From assembly GCA_943354455.1 (NCBI GenBank), contig CALRCB010000008.1:1-16047 (forward strand): a DNA stretch of 16,047 nt, given 5' to 3'. Of this stretch, positions 1-7,149 are shown in pieces. The notes under the pieces are model-generated. The model was not told the origin of the DNA, ran no database searches, and saw only the letters and a program-made list of their open reading frames with translations. Each line of letters opens with the position of its first letter. The first letter of the stretch is position 1. Position numbers and translations under genes: made by a program. The stretch comes from Candidatus Staskawiczbacteria bacterium (lineage in GTDB: Bacteria > Patescibacteriota > Minisyncoccia > Minisyncoccales > Staskawiczbacteraceae).

Positions 1-85
1 TTTGCATACTAAAAACCCTTACCGTTAGTTTTTGTAATAATTCTTCAAATAATTGCTCAATAGTTTTAATCTCACTTTCTTCCAT
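1..85 (-). CDS. jag: Jag/KhpB-like RNA-binding protein, N-terminus only (partial)
   Basis: The ATG is at 85-83 and the frame stays open to the window edge, giving 28 residues that begin MEESEIKTIEQLFEELLQKL. Its start codon shares one base with the yidC stop (TAATG), so it is translationally coupled to yidC. The lysine- and glutamate-rich helix with an 'LLQKL' pattern resembles the segment that precedes the KH domain in Jag/SpoIIIJ-associated proteins, which bind RNA and usually follow yidC. The KH and R3H domains would lie outside the window, so identification rests mainly on gene order. No Shine-Dalgarno sequence is visible. Confidence 0.55.
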   Translation of the reverse strand, partial: MEESEIKTIEQLFEELLQKLTVRVFSMQ

Positions 86-798
86 TATATTTTGGGGGAT
101 TTTTTAACAATAAAATACTGTTGAACAATAGAAAACACCCCACTGATAATTAAATACAGCCCCAACGCAGAGGGCAAATTAAAAAGAATAATAACCGTAA
201 TAATAGGGAAAAAATACAGCATTTGCTTTTGCATCATTGATGCCATACTGCCCTTATCATCCTTATTGGGTTTTGGCATCAACATCTTGGTTTGCAAAAA
301 CTGGGCAATTCCCGCCAAAACAGCAAATAGAATATTGGGCTTAGATAAATCTACCAGACTCAAAAACATTGGATTAATCTGGTTGGGGATTACCACAAAA
401 TTATATAAATGAGTAAGTGCTTCCGGCTTTAACCCATTCCAAAACACATTATATAGGGCAATTAATATAGGCAACTGTATAAGGGCCAGCAATAAACCCG
501 AAAAAGGATTAATTTTTTCGGTCTTGTATAGCTCAAAAGTTTCTTTGGCTAATTTCTCTTTATCTTGTTTATGCTTTACCTGAAGCTCTTGAAGTTTGGG
601 TTGCAGGGATTGAATGGCTTTTTGAGATTGAAAAGCCTTCACCGAAATCGGATATAGAACAAACCGGATAATAATAGTTAAAATAATAATTGCCAAGCCA
701 AAATCATGGCCAGGCAAATAATTATAAATTAACACCAACGCATTAAAGAGGGGGAAGTACAAAAAAAGGTCAAACAACGTTACGATAAATTGAAACAT
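85..798 (-). CDS. yidC: YidC/Oxa1-family membrane protein insertase
   Basis: This 237-residue protein inserts proteins into the cytoplasmic membrane, alone or with SecYEG. It is the short form without the large periplasmic domain of Gram-negative YidC, similar in size to Gram-positive SpoIIIJ, but it has no lipobox cysteine at its start. Hydrophobic segments lie at roughly residues 3-27, 32-52, 97-118, 152-170 and 193-228. The positively charged cytoplasmic hairpin at about 55-95 (KAFQSQKAIQSLQPKLQEL and following) and the arginine in 'IIIRFVLYP' are family hallmarks; that arginine sits in the hydrophilic membrane groove. Its ATG follows the rnpA stop directly with no gap, and its stop overlaps the next start by one base. 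It is therefore co-transcribed in an rpmH-rnpA-yidC-jag operon. Confidence 0.95.
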   Translation of the reverse strand: MFQFIVTLFDLFLYFPLFNALVLIYNYLPGHDFGLAIIILTIIIRFVLYPISVKAFQSQKAIQSLQPKLQELQVKHKQDKEKLAKETFELYKTEKINPFSGLLLALIQLPILIALYNVFWNGLKPEALTHLYNFVVIPNQINPMFLSLVDLSKPNILFAVLAGIAQFLQTKMLMPKPNKDDKGSMASMMQKQMLYFFPIITVIILFNLPSALGLYLIISGVFSIVQQYFIVKKSPKI

Positions 799-1155
799 TT
801 AGATAAGTTTTAATTTTTTAAAAGAATCTGCAACCGTTTTTTCTATTTCTGAAAATTCCTTTTTTTCTATCCCAGGCAGAGTAATTACAATCACGTCGGT
901 AGGCCTTTTTAATTCTTTCAATTTAGCAGAGACCGCGTCGCGCACCCTTCGCTTCACCTTATTCCTTACATTCGCCTTCATTGATACCTTCTTACTAACT
1001 ACGAACCCAAACCGGCTTTGGGTTATGCCTCCTTCAGTGGCGGAAGAGCTTTTTAGCATTTTAAAGATTAAAAAGCCATTTTTTATGCTTTCTCCTTTCT
1101 TGAAAACCAAATCAAAATCTTTTTTCTTAGATAATCTGTATTCTTTTGGAAGCAT
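799..1155 (-). CDS. rnpA: Ribonuclease P protein component
   Basis: This 118-residue basic protein binds the RNase P RNA and helps remove the 5' leader from tRNA precursors. Length is normal for the family. The start MLPKEYRLSKKKDFDLVFKK is the typical 'RL....F..VF..G' opening. The signature RNR motif is clear in 'NVRNKVKRRVRDAV', and it is preceded by 'RFGFVVSKKVSMKA', the usual central strand. It lies 9 bases downstream of rpmH and abuts yidC, the near-universal bacterial order. The leader before the ATG is AT-only, with no Shine-Dalgarno, so the start is chosen by homology. Confidence 0.96.
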   Translation of the reverse strand: MLPKEYRLSKKKDFDLVFKKGESIKNGFLIFKMLKSSSATEGGITQSRFGFVVSKKVSMKANVRNKVKRRVRDAVSAKLKELKRPTDVIVITLPGIEKKEFSEIEKTVADSFKKLKLI

Positions 1156-1164
1156 AAATATTAA

Positions 1165-1299
1165 TTAGACCGACAACTTCTTTCGGCCCTTTGCTCTTCG
1201 GCGAGCAATGACCTGCTTGCCTTTTTTAGTCTCCATTCTAACCAAAAAACCGTGAGTGGTTTTTCTTTTTCTTTTTTTCGGGTTATAGGTAAAACTCAT
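1165..1299 (-). CDS. rpmH: 50S ribosomal protein bL34
   Basis: This short gene has its ATG at 1299-1297 and TAA at 1167-1165, encoding 44 residues. It starts MSFTYNPKKRKRKTTHGFLV and continues with RMETKKGKQVIARRRAKGRK, which is the bL34 signature (THGFL.RM.T..G..V...RR.KGR..L). bL34 is a small basic protein of the large ribosomal subunit. It is first in the operon with rnpA and yidC, and divergent from dnaA across the origin region. A consensus-like promoter lies at 1349-1377. The roughly 43-base leader is AT-rich with no Shine-Dalgarno. Confidence 0.97.
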   Translation of the reverse strand: MSFTYNPKKRKRKTTHGFLVRMETKKGKQVIARRRAKGRKKLSV

Positions 1300-1333
1300 G
1301 TTTGTATAATTTTTTTAATTAATATATTATGGT

Positions 1334-1359
1334 TAGTATAATACAGCTAGTATAATACA
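1334..1359. repeat. Tandem direct repeat TAGTATAATACA (2 copies, 14-bp period)
   Basis: Identical 12-base copies lie at 1334-1345 and 1348-1359, separated by two bases. The second copy contains the complement of the rpmH -10 box, and the first covers the predicted start of transcription. Each also contains TATAAT on the plus strand. The pair could be an operator, paired -10 elements, or simply a local duplication. Confidence 0.7.
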
Positions 1360-1377
1360 AAACAACCTCTTAGTCAA
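1349..1377 (-). promoter_or_regulatory. Sigma70-type promoter of the rpmH operon
   Basis: Read on the minus strand, TTGACT (1377-1372) is followed after exactly 17 bases by TATACT (1354-1349). Both hexamers are one base from consensus. Transcription would begin near 1342, about 43 bases before rpmH. The -10 lies inside the second of two tandem TAGTATAATACA repeats. Confidence 0.75.
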
Positions 1378-1409
1378 ACCATTTTTGTATTGTGCGTCTA
1401 AGATAAACA

Positions 1410-1440
1410 TATACCACAAGTTATTCACAGTATATCCACA
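1410..1440 (+). other. Probable oriC: cluster of DnaA-box-like 9-mers upstream of dnaA
   Basis: Three 9-mers on the plus strand start at 1410 (TATACCACA), 1421 (TTATTCACA) and 1432 (ATATCCACA), each 11 bp apart. The last two differ from the consensus TTATCCACA by one base; the first is weaker, with three mismatches. Spacing of one helical turn places DnaA monomers on the same face of the helix. The cluster lies in the 217-bp gap between rpmH and dnaA, the usual origin location, in AT-rich DNA. Further DnaA-box-like sites occur beyond dnaA. Assignment as oriC is inferred from position and motifs. Confidence 0.65.
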
Positions 1441-1462
1441 CCTGGCCTTATTTTCTACTCAT

Positions 1463-1490
1463 TTGACTTGATTGAGTAAGATTTGATATT
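1463..1490 (+). promoter_or_regulatory. Candidate dnaA promoter
   Basis: TTGACT at 1463-1468 is followed after 16 bases by GATATT at 1485-1490. The -35 is good and the -10 weak. An alternative -10-like TATAAA lies at 1498-1503. The DnaA-box cluster ends 22 bp upstream of the -35, which would suit autoregulation by DnaA. Confidence 0.4.
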
Positions 1491-1516
1491 TATTAGGTAT
1501 AAAATAAAAAAATCAC

Positions 1517-2884
1517 ATGGACAATAATGAACTTTGGCAATCGGTTTTAGTCCAAATGCAACTTGCCATTTCTAAGGCCAACTTTGCAACTTGGTTTCAA
1601 AATACTGAAATTATCTCAAAGGAAGATGAAAAAATAATTATTTCAGTCCCCAATGCCTTCTCTAAGGAGTGGTTAAATAATAAATATTATAAATTAATTT
1701 TAAAAACCATCCATGATCAAGACAGCTCCATAAAAGAGCTGGTATTTACCATAAACCCCCGATCTTCTAAAAAAAATATCGACAGGGAGACAAAGGAAAT
1801 TTCAGAAATTGAAAGAATAGAATTGGGGCAGTTAAAATTTGAAGAATTTAAGGTTAATAAAGAAACCAACCTTAATCCTCGCTATACCTTTGAAAATTTT
1901 GTCGTAGGATCATTTAATGAACTAGCCTATGCGGCAGCTTTAGCGGTATCAGACAATGTTGGTAACAGCTACAATCCTCTTTTTATTTACGGAGGGGTTG
2001 GCTTAGGGAAAACCCACCTAATACAATCCATTGGCAATAAAGTAAATGATAGTCCCAAGAAAAAGAAGGTAAGATATATTCCAGCTGAAAAATTTGTTTC
2101 TAGTATTGTGCAAGGTATTAGAAATCACAACATTGATGTGTTTAAAGCCAGTTTATCTTCAATTGATGTCTTGATTATAGACGATATACAATTTTTAGCC
2201 GGAAAAGATAAAACCCAAGAAGAATTTTTCCACACTTTTAATTCGCTATATGAAAAAAATAAACAGATTATTCTTTCGTCAGACAAACCGCCAAATGCTA
2301 TACCAGAGCTAGAAGAAAGGCTACGGTCCCGTTTTGAAGGTGGAATGATTATTGATATTAGTTTACCTGATTACGAAACCCGTTTGGCTATTTTAAAAAC
2401 AAAACTTCAAGAAAAAAGCCTTAATTTGCCGGAAGATGTTTTAGAATATATCGCCTCTAATGTTAAAAAAAATATTAGGGAATTAGAGGGAGCATTAAAC
2501 ACTTTGTTAATTTACTATAAAACCAATAGCAACATTCCGAATCTTGAAACCACTAAAAAATTACTCAAAAACTTTGTATTTTCCCCATTTAGTGTGGTAA
2601 ATTATAAAAAAATCATTGAAACGGTGGCTAAATTTTATAACTTAGAAGAAAAAAGCATTTTTAATGTAACAAGGCGCAAAGAAATTGTAAGACCACGGCA
2701 AGTGGCAATGTTTTTATTGAGAGAAGAATTAAAATATTCTTTCCCGGCCATTGCCAGAAAATTTGGTGGAAAAGATCACACAACAGTAATATATGCCTGT
2801 AAAAAAATATCAAAAGAAAGTGAGCAAAATAGTAAATTAACCGAAGAATTAAACATAATAAAACAAAGAGTATATAGTGGATAA
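1517..2884 (+). CDS. dnaA: Chromosomal replication initiator protein DnaA
   Basis: This 455-residue AAA+ ATPase binds DnaA boxes and unwinds the origin. Domain I covers about residues 1-85 (the MDNNELWQSVLVQMQLAISK opening and a conserved W-F-x-N segment). A short charged linker (about 86-120) follows. The AAA+ domain starts near 125, with Walker A GGVGLGKTH at 159-167 and Walker B DVLIIDD at 217-223. 'RLRSRFEGG' carries the arginine-finger region. Domain IV ends with the DNA-binding signature around DHTT at 420-423, preceded by 'AIARKFGGK'. Length is typical and all catalytic motifs are present. The AT-rich leader lacks a Shine-Dalgarno. The gene's last bases (2876-2884) themselves form a reverse-strand DnaA-box-like site. 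Confidence 0.98.
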   Translation: MDNNELWQSVLVQMQLAISKANFATWFQNTEIISKEDEKIIISVPNAFSKEWLNNKYYKLILKTIHDQDSSIKELVFTINPRSSKKNIDRETKEISEIERIELGQLKFEEFKVNKETNLNPRYTFENFVVGSFNELAYAAALAVSDNVGNSYNPLFIYGGVGLGKTHLIQSIGNKVNDSPKKKKVRYIPAEKFVSSIVQGIRNHNIDVFKASLSSIDVLIIDDIQFLAGKDKTQEEFFHTFNSLYEKNKQIILSSDKPPNAIPELEERLRSRFEGGMIIDISLPDYETRLAILKTKLQEKSLNLPEDVLEYIASNVKKNIRELEGALNTLLIYYKTNSNIPNLETTKKLLKNFVFSPFSVVNYKKIIETVAKFYNLEEKSIFNVTRRKEIVRPRQVAMFLLREELKYSFPAIARKFGGKDHTTVIYACKKISKESEQNSKLTEELNIIKQRVYSG

Positions 2885-3088
2885 GTAGGCAATATGATTG
2901 GGTATAAATGAATAATAAAAAAATAAAAAAAATTTATACCTTTTATACTCTGGTTATTTCCACTAATTTATCAACAAGTTATTTGCTTTAAATTTATACT
3001 TAATTTAAGATAAAATTCATTAAAAATTCACTAAAAAGGGCTTCGCCTATAACTATAATATATAATTTTAAATAAATACTACTAACTT
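2885..3088. other. AT-rich dnaA-dnaN intergenic region, possible second half of a bipartite origin
   Basis: This 204-bp gap holds no gene. It contains a 9-bp inverted repeat, GGTATAAAT (2901-2909) with ATTTATACC (2932-2940), around a 22-base A-rich loop followed by TTTTAT. That could be a weak dnaA terminator or an easily melted element. A DnaA-box-like TTATCAACA lies at 2968-2976, and a reverse-strand TTATCCACT ends dnaA at 2876-2884; each is one mismatch from consensus. TATAAT hexamers at 3054-3059 and 3061-3066 could be -10 boxes for dnaN, but no convincing -35 accompanies them. A split origin flanking dnaA resembles the Bacillus and Helicobacter arrangements. Confidence 0.45.
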
Positions 3089-4213
3089 ATGAAAATAGAA
3101 GTTTTAAAGGAAAATTTAAAAACAAACCTTAATATCACAGAACGGATTGTTGGTAAAAATTTATCACTACCAATTTTAAATAATGTATTAATAGCTACAG
3201 ATAATAATTTTTTAAGTTTAACTTCAACTGATCTAGAAATTTCTATAAAATTATGGATATTAGTTAAAATTCTTAAGAGTGGTAGTGTAGTGGTCCCAGC
3301 TAAATTTCTTTCGGCCTTTATTTCTTCACTGCCAAATGAAAAAATTACCATAGAGGCAAAAGATCATAATTTATATGTTGAGTGTGGAAAAGTAAAAACC
3401 CAAATTCAAGGATTTAATCCAGAAGAATTCCCTATTATACCAGAATTTAAAGATTCGGAATTTATAGAAGTTGATAGTAAAAAACTTCACAATGGCCTTT
3501 CTCAAATTATTGATATTGCCTCTTTATCGCAGTCACGGCCGGAAATTTCAGGGGTATATTTTTCTTTTTCTAAAAATAGTATTAAGGTGGTGGCAACCGA
3601 TAGTTTTAGATTGGGGGAGAAAAATATTAATCTAGAAGAATCGCTAAAAAAAGATTATTCCTTTATTTTGCCACAAAAATCAGCCAGGGAAATTATGAAT
3701 ATTTTAGAAAACAAAGAGGGGTTGGTTAAAATTTGTTTTTCATCTAATCAGGTGTTATTTGAGGTTCCCATGAAAGAAGTAAATCATCCACAGGTTCAAA
3801 TTACTTCGCGTTTAATTGAGGGCGAATATCCTAATTATCAAGATATTATTCCGACGAAATTTAAAACGAATGCAGTATTAAAAAGAGATGAATTTTTAAA
3901 TCAAGTGAAAACCGCTTCATTATTTTCCGGAAAAGTTAATGAGGTAAAACTTTTATTTAATCAAGAAAGACAAGAAATAGAAATTTTCTCGGCCAGTCAA
4001 GATTTGGGAGAAAATAAGTCAGTTTTGCCGGCAAAAATTGAAGGAGAATCAATAAGCGCTTCGTTTAACTATAAATACTTAATCGATGGGATTTTAAACA
4101 TAAAAAGCTCGGAAATAATGTTTGATATCAGTAAAGAAGAGGGCCCGTGCATTTTAAAACCAGTGGGAGATTTTAGTTATCTTTATGTGGTGATGCCGAT
4201 AAAGTCAATGTAA
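3089..4213 (+). CDS. dnaN: DNA polymerase III beta subunit (sliding clamp)
   Basis: This 374-residue protein forms the ring-shaped processivity clamp that tethers replicative polymerase and repair proteins to DNA. Length fits three clamp repeats. The opening MKIEVLKENLKTNLNITERI, the 'PILNNVLIAT' motif and 'FNPEEFPIIP' belong to domain 1. 'RPEISGVYFSF' and 'VATDSFRLG' mark domain 2, and 'LIEGEYPNYQDIIP' sits at the domain 2/3 transition. The C-terminus 'YLYVVMPIKSM' is the classic clamp ending, which forms part of the partner-binding pocket. It follows dnaA as usual. Its leader is AT-rich without a Shine-Dalgarno. Transcription is closed by the hairpin at 4214-4240. Confidence 0.97.
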   Translation: MKIEVLKENLKTNLNITERIVGKNLSLPILNNVLIATDNNFLSLTSTDLEISIKLWILVKILKSGSVVVPAKFLSAFISSLPNEKITIEAKDHNLYVECGKVKTQIQGFNPEEFPIIPEFKDSEFIEVDSKKLHNGLSQIIDIASLSQSRPEISGVYFSFSKNSIKVVATDSFRLGEKNINLEESLKKDYSFILPQKSAREIMNILENKEGLVKICFSSNQVLFEVPMKEVNHPQVQITSRLIEGEYPNYQDIIPTKFKTNAVLKRDEFLNQVKTASLFSGKVNEVKLLFNQERQEIEIFSASQDLGENKSVLPAKIEGESISASFNYKYLIDGILNIKSSEIMFDISKEEGPCILKPVGDFSYLYVVMPIKSM

Positions 4214-4240
4214 TAAAAAAATGCCATTTGGCATTTTTTT
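4214..4240. terminator. Bidirectional intrinsic terminator between dnaN and the PBP gene
   Basis: The hairpin ATGCC (4221-4225) / GGCAT (4230-4234) has loop ATTT. It is flanked by an A-run on the left and a T-run on the right, so it can end transcription from both convergent genes. The dnaN stop is immediately to the left and the PBP stop begins at 4242. Confidence 0.85.
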
Positions 4241-4241
4241 G

Positions 4242-6386
4242 TTAGGGCAATAATGGTGGTGGGGGTGAAATAGTGCCAAGATAGTTTTGCACCGCTATTT
4301 CCCAGAAAGGATATTGAGGGTCGGTGTTGGGGTTTGGGTAAGAAGTATTTTGAGGGTTATTTTTATCAATATAATATAAAATACTGTGAAGGTTGTTTTC
4401 GGGTGGTAGTTGGCCCAGTAAAATGGGGTTTGAATTTTGGATTGGGTCTGGCGCGATGAAATTTTCTTTTGGATGGGTTTCTAATAATTTTTGCATTACC
4501 TTTCGCCAAATTGGGGCGGCTAATCCAATACCTTGACTGGTGGTTGAAGAATTGTCGTTGTTGCCCACCCACACGCCTACTGAAGCAAATGGAGTATATC
4601 CCATCGTCCATCCGTCATTTAAATATTGAGTAGTCCCCGTTTTAGCGGCCACTTGATAACTACTAAAGTATAAAGCATTATTAACGCCGAATATTGGAGC
4701 CCTGGCATTATTATCTGACAATATATCGCTTATTTGCCTGACCACCTGGGTATCTAATACTTTAGTTGGTTGTTTTTTATTTTCTTCAATAATATTTCCC
4801 TCGCTGTCTTCTATTTTTAAAATACTTACGGGTGAAATTTTCTCTCCTTCTGTGGCGAATACTCCATAAGCCGAGGTCATTTCTAATAAATTGACTTCAC
4901 CTCCTCCTAGCACCAAAGAGAGTCCATAGCTCTTAGGATCATTTAAGCTGTTAATACCCATATTTTGCGCAGTTTGAATACTTTCGTCTATCTCAGCCAA
5001 ATACAGAGCCTGTACGGCGGGTATGTTTAATGATTGGCTGAGCGCAGATCTTATAGAAACTGGACCCCGATGCTTACCATCATAATTAGTTGGATTATAA
5101 CAGTCAGATCCATTAAAAGACTTTGTTTCGTTTCCACTGGGGTCGCAACTAGTATTAAATTCTGTTTTAACATCCCATAATATAGTATTTGAGGTATATC
5201 CTTTTTTAAAAGCTGTGGCATACACAAATGGCTTAAAAGCAGATCCTGGTTGGCGCTGGCCAATAGTTGCCACATCATATTGAGGGTCAAATAAACATTT
5301 GCCACTACCATTTTGGTCGCACCCTGCAGGGTAAGATTTCGCAAAGTAATCTTTTGAACCAATAAGGGTTAAGATTTCTCCGGTTTTCGGGTCAATAACC
5401 ACCAAGGCCGCATTATTGGCCTTAGATTCCATATTTGGCGCATCGGCATCCTTTATTACTTTTTGGGCATATTCTTGTAATTCCCAATCTATCGTTGTAT
5501 ATACCTTTAATCCTTTTTGTTTTAAATATTCATCCCCATATTTATTTTCCAAATACTGTTGGACATACATAACAAAATGAGGCGCTTTTATTTGTGTATC
5601 AATGGTAGAGAAATTCAATATGTCAGCTTTAGCTTCTTTTAACTGTTCATCATTAATATATCCCAGTTGTTTTTGGCGATCTAAAATGTAATTCTTTTTT
5701 TTCAACAATAAATCTTTGTGAGATCCGTAAGGAGAGTAGTAACTTGGTGCGGGAATAAGGGCGGTAAGCAATGCAGATTCTGCTATGGATAAATCAGAAG
5801 CTGGTTTATTAAAGTAGGTTTGGGACGCAGCCTCTGCGCCATAAGCATTTTTTCCAAAAGGTATTTGATTTAAATACCATTCAAAAATCTGATCTTTTGA
5901 ATATCTTCGTTCTAATTCTACACTAAGAACCATTTCTTTAATTTTACGCGAAAGTGTTTTTTGGTTGGTGAGGTAGACCGATCGTATTAGTTGCTGGGTA
6001 ATAGTCGATGTCCCCTTAAGGGCGTTTTTAGGATTAGTTATATTAGTTACCACTGATCGTATAATTGACCTTACATCAACTCCATTATGACTGTAAAACC
6101 GGGAATCTTCAGAGGTTAAAATAGCATGCTTTAAATTATCTGAAATTTTATCAAAGGTTACAATTTCCCGTTTTTCTTCTCCGTAAATATTATACAAAAG
6201 CACTTTTCCGGTCCGATCATAAATTTTGGTTGATTGGATGAAAGGGGTTTCGGTAAATTTTTCTGGCCGAGGTAGATCCCAGGTGTAATATAAAAACAGC
6301 AATAATATTGTTATGCAAAAAGCTAAAAAGGCAAATAATATATATTTGCCGATTAAGATTGCCATTTTCAATTTTTTATTTTGCAT
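4242..6386 (-). CDS. Class A penicillin-binding protein (PBP1A/1B-like peptidoglycan glycosyltransferase-transpeptidase)
   Basis: This 714-residue bifunctional enzyme polymerises lipid II and cross-links peptidoglycan outside the membrane. One membrane anchor lies at about 12-34. The GT51 domain follows, with catalytic Glu93 in 'SEDSRFYSH', the 'KGTSTITQQLIR' motif near 124-135 and 'RKIKEMVLSVELER' near 147-160. The transpeptidase domain has the active-site serine in SAFK (382-385), the SLN triad (452-454) and KTG (582-584). All catalytic motifs are intact. A segment between about 350 and 430 holds four cysteines (356, 364, 414, 429) that may form external disulfides. The C-terminus is proline-rich. 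Its ATG abuts the stop of the acidic small gene, so the two form an operon. Its presence argues for a peptidoglycan wall. Confidence 0.94.
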   Translation of the reverse strand: MQNKKLKMAILIGKYILFAFLAFCITILLLFLYYTWDLPRPEKFTETPFIQSTKIYDRTGKVLLYNIYGEEKREIVTFDKISDNLKHAILTSEDSRFYSHNGVDVRSIIRSVVTNITNPKNALKGTSTITQQLIRSVYLTNQKTLSRKIKEMVLSVELERRYSKDQIFEWYLNQIPFGKNAYGAEAASQTYFNKPASDLSIAESALLTALIPAPSYYSPYGSHKDLLLKKKNYILDRQKQLGYINDEQLKEAKADILNFSTIDTQIKAPHFVMYVQQYLENKYGDEYLKQKGLKVYTTIDWELQEYAQKVIKDADAPNMESKANNAALVVIDPKTGEILTLIGSKDYFAKSYPAGCDQNGSGKCLFDPQYDVATIGQRQPGSAFKPFVYATAFKKGYTSNTILWDVKTEFNTSCDPSGNETKSFNGSDCYNPTNYDGKHRGPVSIRSALSQSLNIPAVQALYLAEIDESIQTAQNMGINSLNDPKSYGLSLVLGGGEVNLLEMTSAYGVFATEGEKISPVSILKIEDSEGNIIEENKKQPTKVLDTQVVRQISDILSDNNARAPIFGVNNALYFSSYQVAAKTGTTQYLNDGWTMGYTPFASVGVWVGNNDNSSTTSQGIGLAAPIWRKVMQKLLETHPKENFIAPDPIQNSNPILLGQLPPENNLHSILYYIDKNNPQNTSYPNPNTDPQYPFWEIAVQNYLGTISPPPPLLP

Positions 6387-6557
6387 TTATTCTTCTTCGT
6401 CTGGCGCTAATTCATCTTCTTCTTGATCGTCGTCGTCTGATTCTTCATCGTCTAGCTTTTCTTTGTCTTTGTCTTCATCTTCTTCTTCATCATCTTCATC
6501 TAGAGTGTCATCATTATCGTCAGCTTGATTTAAGGTGTGCAGTATATCTTCTTCCAT
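6387..6557 (-). CDS. Very acidic 56-residue protein of unknown function
   Basis: The ATG is at 6557-6555 and TAA at 6389-6387, and the PBP start codon follows with no gap. The protein begins MEEDILHTLNQADDNDDTLD and then consists almost wholly of Asp and Glu. About 35 of 56 residues are acidic, against three lysines. It has no hydrophobic segment and is almost certainly disordered. Support for it being real comes from an open frame ending exactly at the next ATG and a strong promoter placed for this start. It could be an acidic cytosolic partner of the PBP operon, a nucleic-acid mimic or a cation buffer. I do not recognise a family. Confidence 0.75.
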   Translation of the reverse strand: MEEDILHTLNQADDNDDTLDEDDEEEDEDKDKEKLDDEESDDDDQEEDELAPDEEE

Positions 6558-6595
6558 ATTTTATTTTTTAATTAATTTTATTTCTTACTTTTACT

Positions 6596-6623
6596 ATTAT
6601 ATTTTTTTACACAACATTGTCAA
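6596..6623 (-). promoter_or_regulatory. Consensus sigma70-type promoter for the acidic protein-PBP operon
   Basis: On the minus strand a perfect TTGACA (6623-6618) is followed after 16 bases by a perfect TATAAT (6601-6596). Transcription should begin near 6589, about 32 bases before the acidic protein ATG. The -35 begins five bases beyond the ruvC stop, so this operon has its own promoter. The leader is AT-only. Confidence 0.85.
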
Positions 6624-6627
6624 GCCG

Positions 6628-7149
6628 TCATCTATCCACAGGGTGTAAAAAGGCGCAAAGCGCTATTCCTAGGGCGTCAAAAGCATCATCTTTTTTACGG
6701 TTTTTTTCTTTTAAATTAAAGCTAGTCAAATCGAGTAATTGTTTTATCATCTCTTGAACCTGTTTTTTTTCGGCCCTACCATAACCTACTATGGCCATTT
6801 TCATTTGCAGGGGAGTAAACTCATAAACCGGAACACCATTTTTCTCCGCCGCCAGTAAAATAACTCCTTTGGCTTGGCTCACCGGCATCACCGTTTTTAC
6901 ATTTTTAAAGAAAAAGATATTTTCAATCGAAATAATATCGGGCTTATGCTTTTTGATGAGGGCTTGCATTTGCTCATACACTATTTCTAACCGCTCTCCC
7001 GTTGTTGAGGCGGTGGTGGTGATAATGCACCCAAAATCCACTACGGTTGGCTTTTCATTTCGGTCTTGTTTTTGGCTTTTAGGTTTAGTAGTCAAAAGAA
7101 CGCCATAGCCCACAATTGCGGTTCCTGGGTCGATGCCAAGTATTATCAT
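6628..7149 (-). CDS. ruvC: Crossover junction endodeoxyribonuclease RuvC
   Basis: This 173-residue enzyme resolves Holliday junctions by symmetric nicking as part of the RuvABC system. The four acidic catalytic positions are all present: Asp7 in 'LGIDPGTAIVGYG', Glu76 in 'ISIENIFFFKN', and Asp155 and Asp158 in 'KKDDAFDALGIALC'. Length is normal for the family. The start codon overlaps the yebC stop by four bases (ATGA), indicating translational coupling in a comEA-like/yebC/ruvC cluster. YebC next to RuvC is a widespread arrangement. The usual neighbour ruvA is absent from the window and ruvB is about 5 kb away, so the ruv genes are scattered. Confidence 0.97.
   Translation of the reverse strand: MIILGIDPGTAIVGYGVLLTTKPKSQKQDRNEKPTVVDFGCIITTTASTTGERLEIVYEQMQALIKKHKPDIISIENIFFFKNVKTVMPVSQAKGVILLAAEKNGVPVYEFTPLQMKMAIVGYGRAEKKQVQEMIKQLLDLTSFNLKEKNRKKDDAFDALGIALCAFLHPVDR

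Noticed and set aside
3035..3050. Short GGC-TTC-GCC hairpin before dnaN
   Set aside because: Only three G-C pairs and no U-run; too weak to call a terminator or regulator.
6308..6571. 87-codon plus-strand Leu/His/Arg-rich frame
   Set aside because: It is the complement of the Asp/Glu-rich small gene and the PBP start; its odd composition follows from the GAT/GAA codons opposite.
6631..6640. DnaA-box-like CTATCCACA near the ruvC stop
   Set aside because: A single site inside coding sequence (the last ruvC codons), with no companions; expected by chance.
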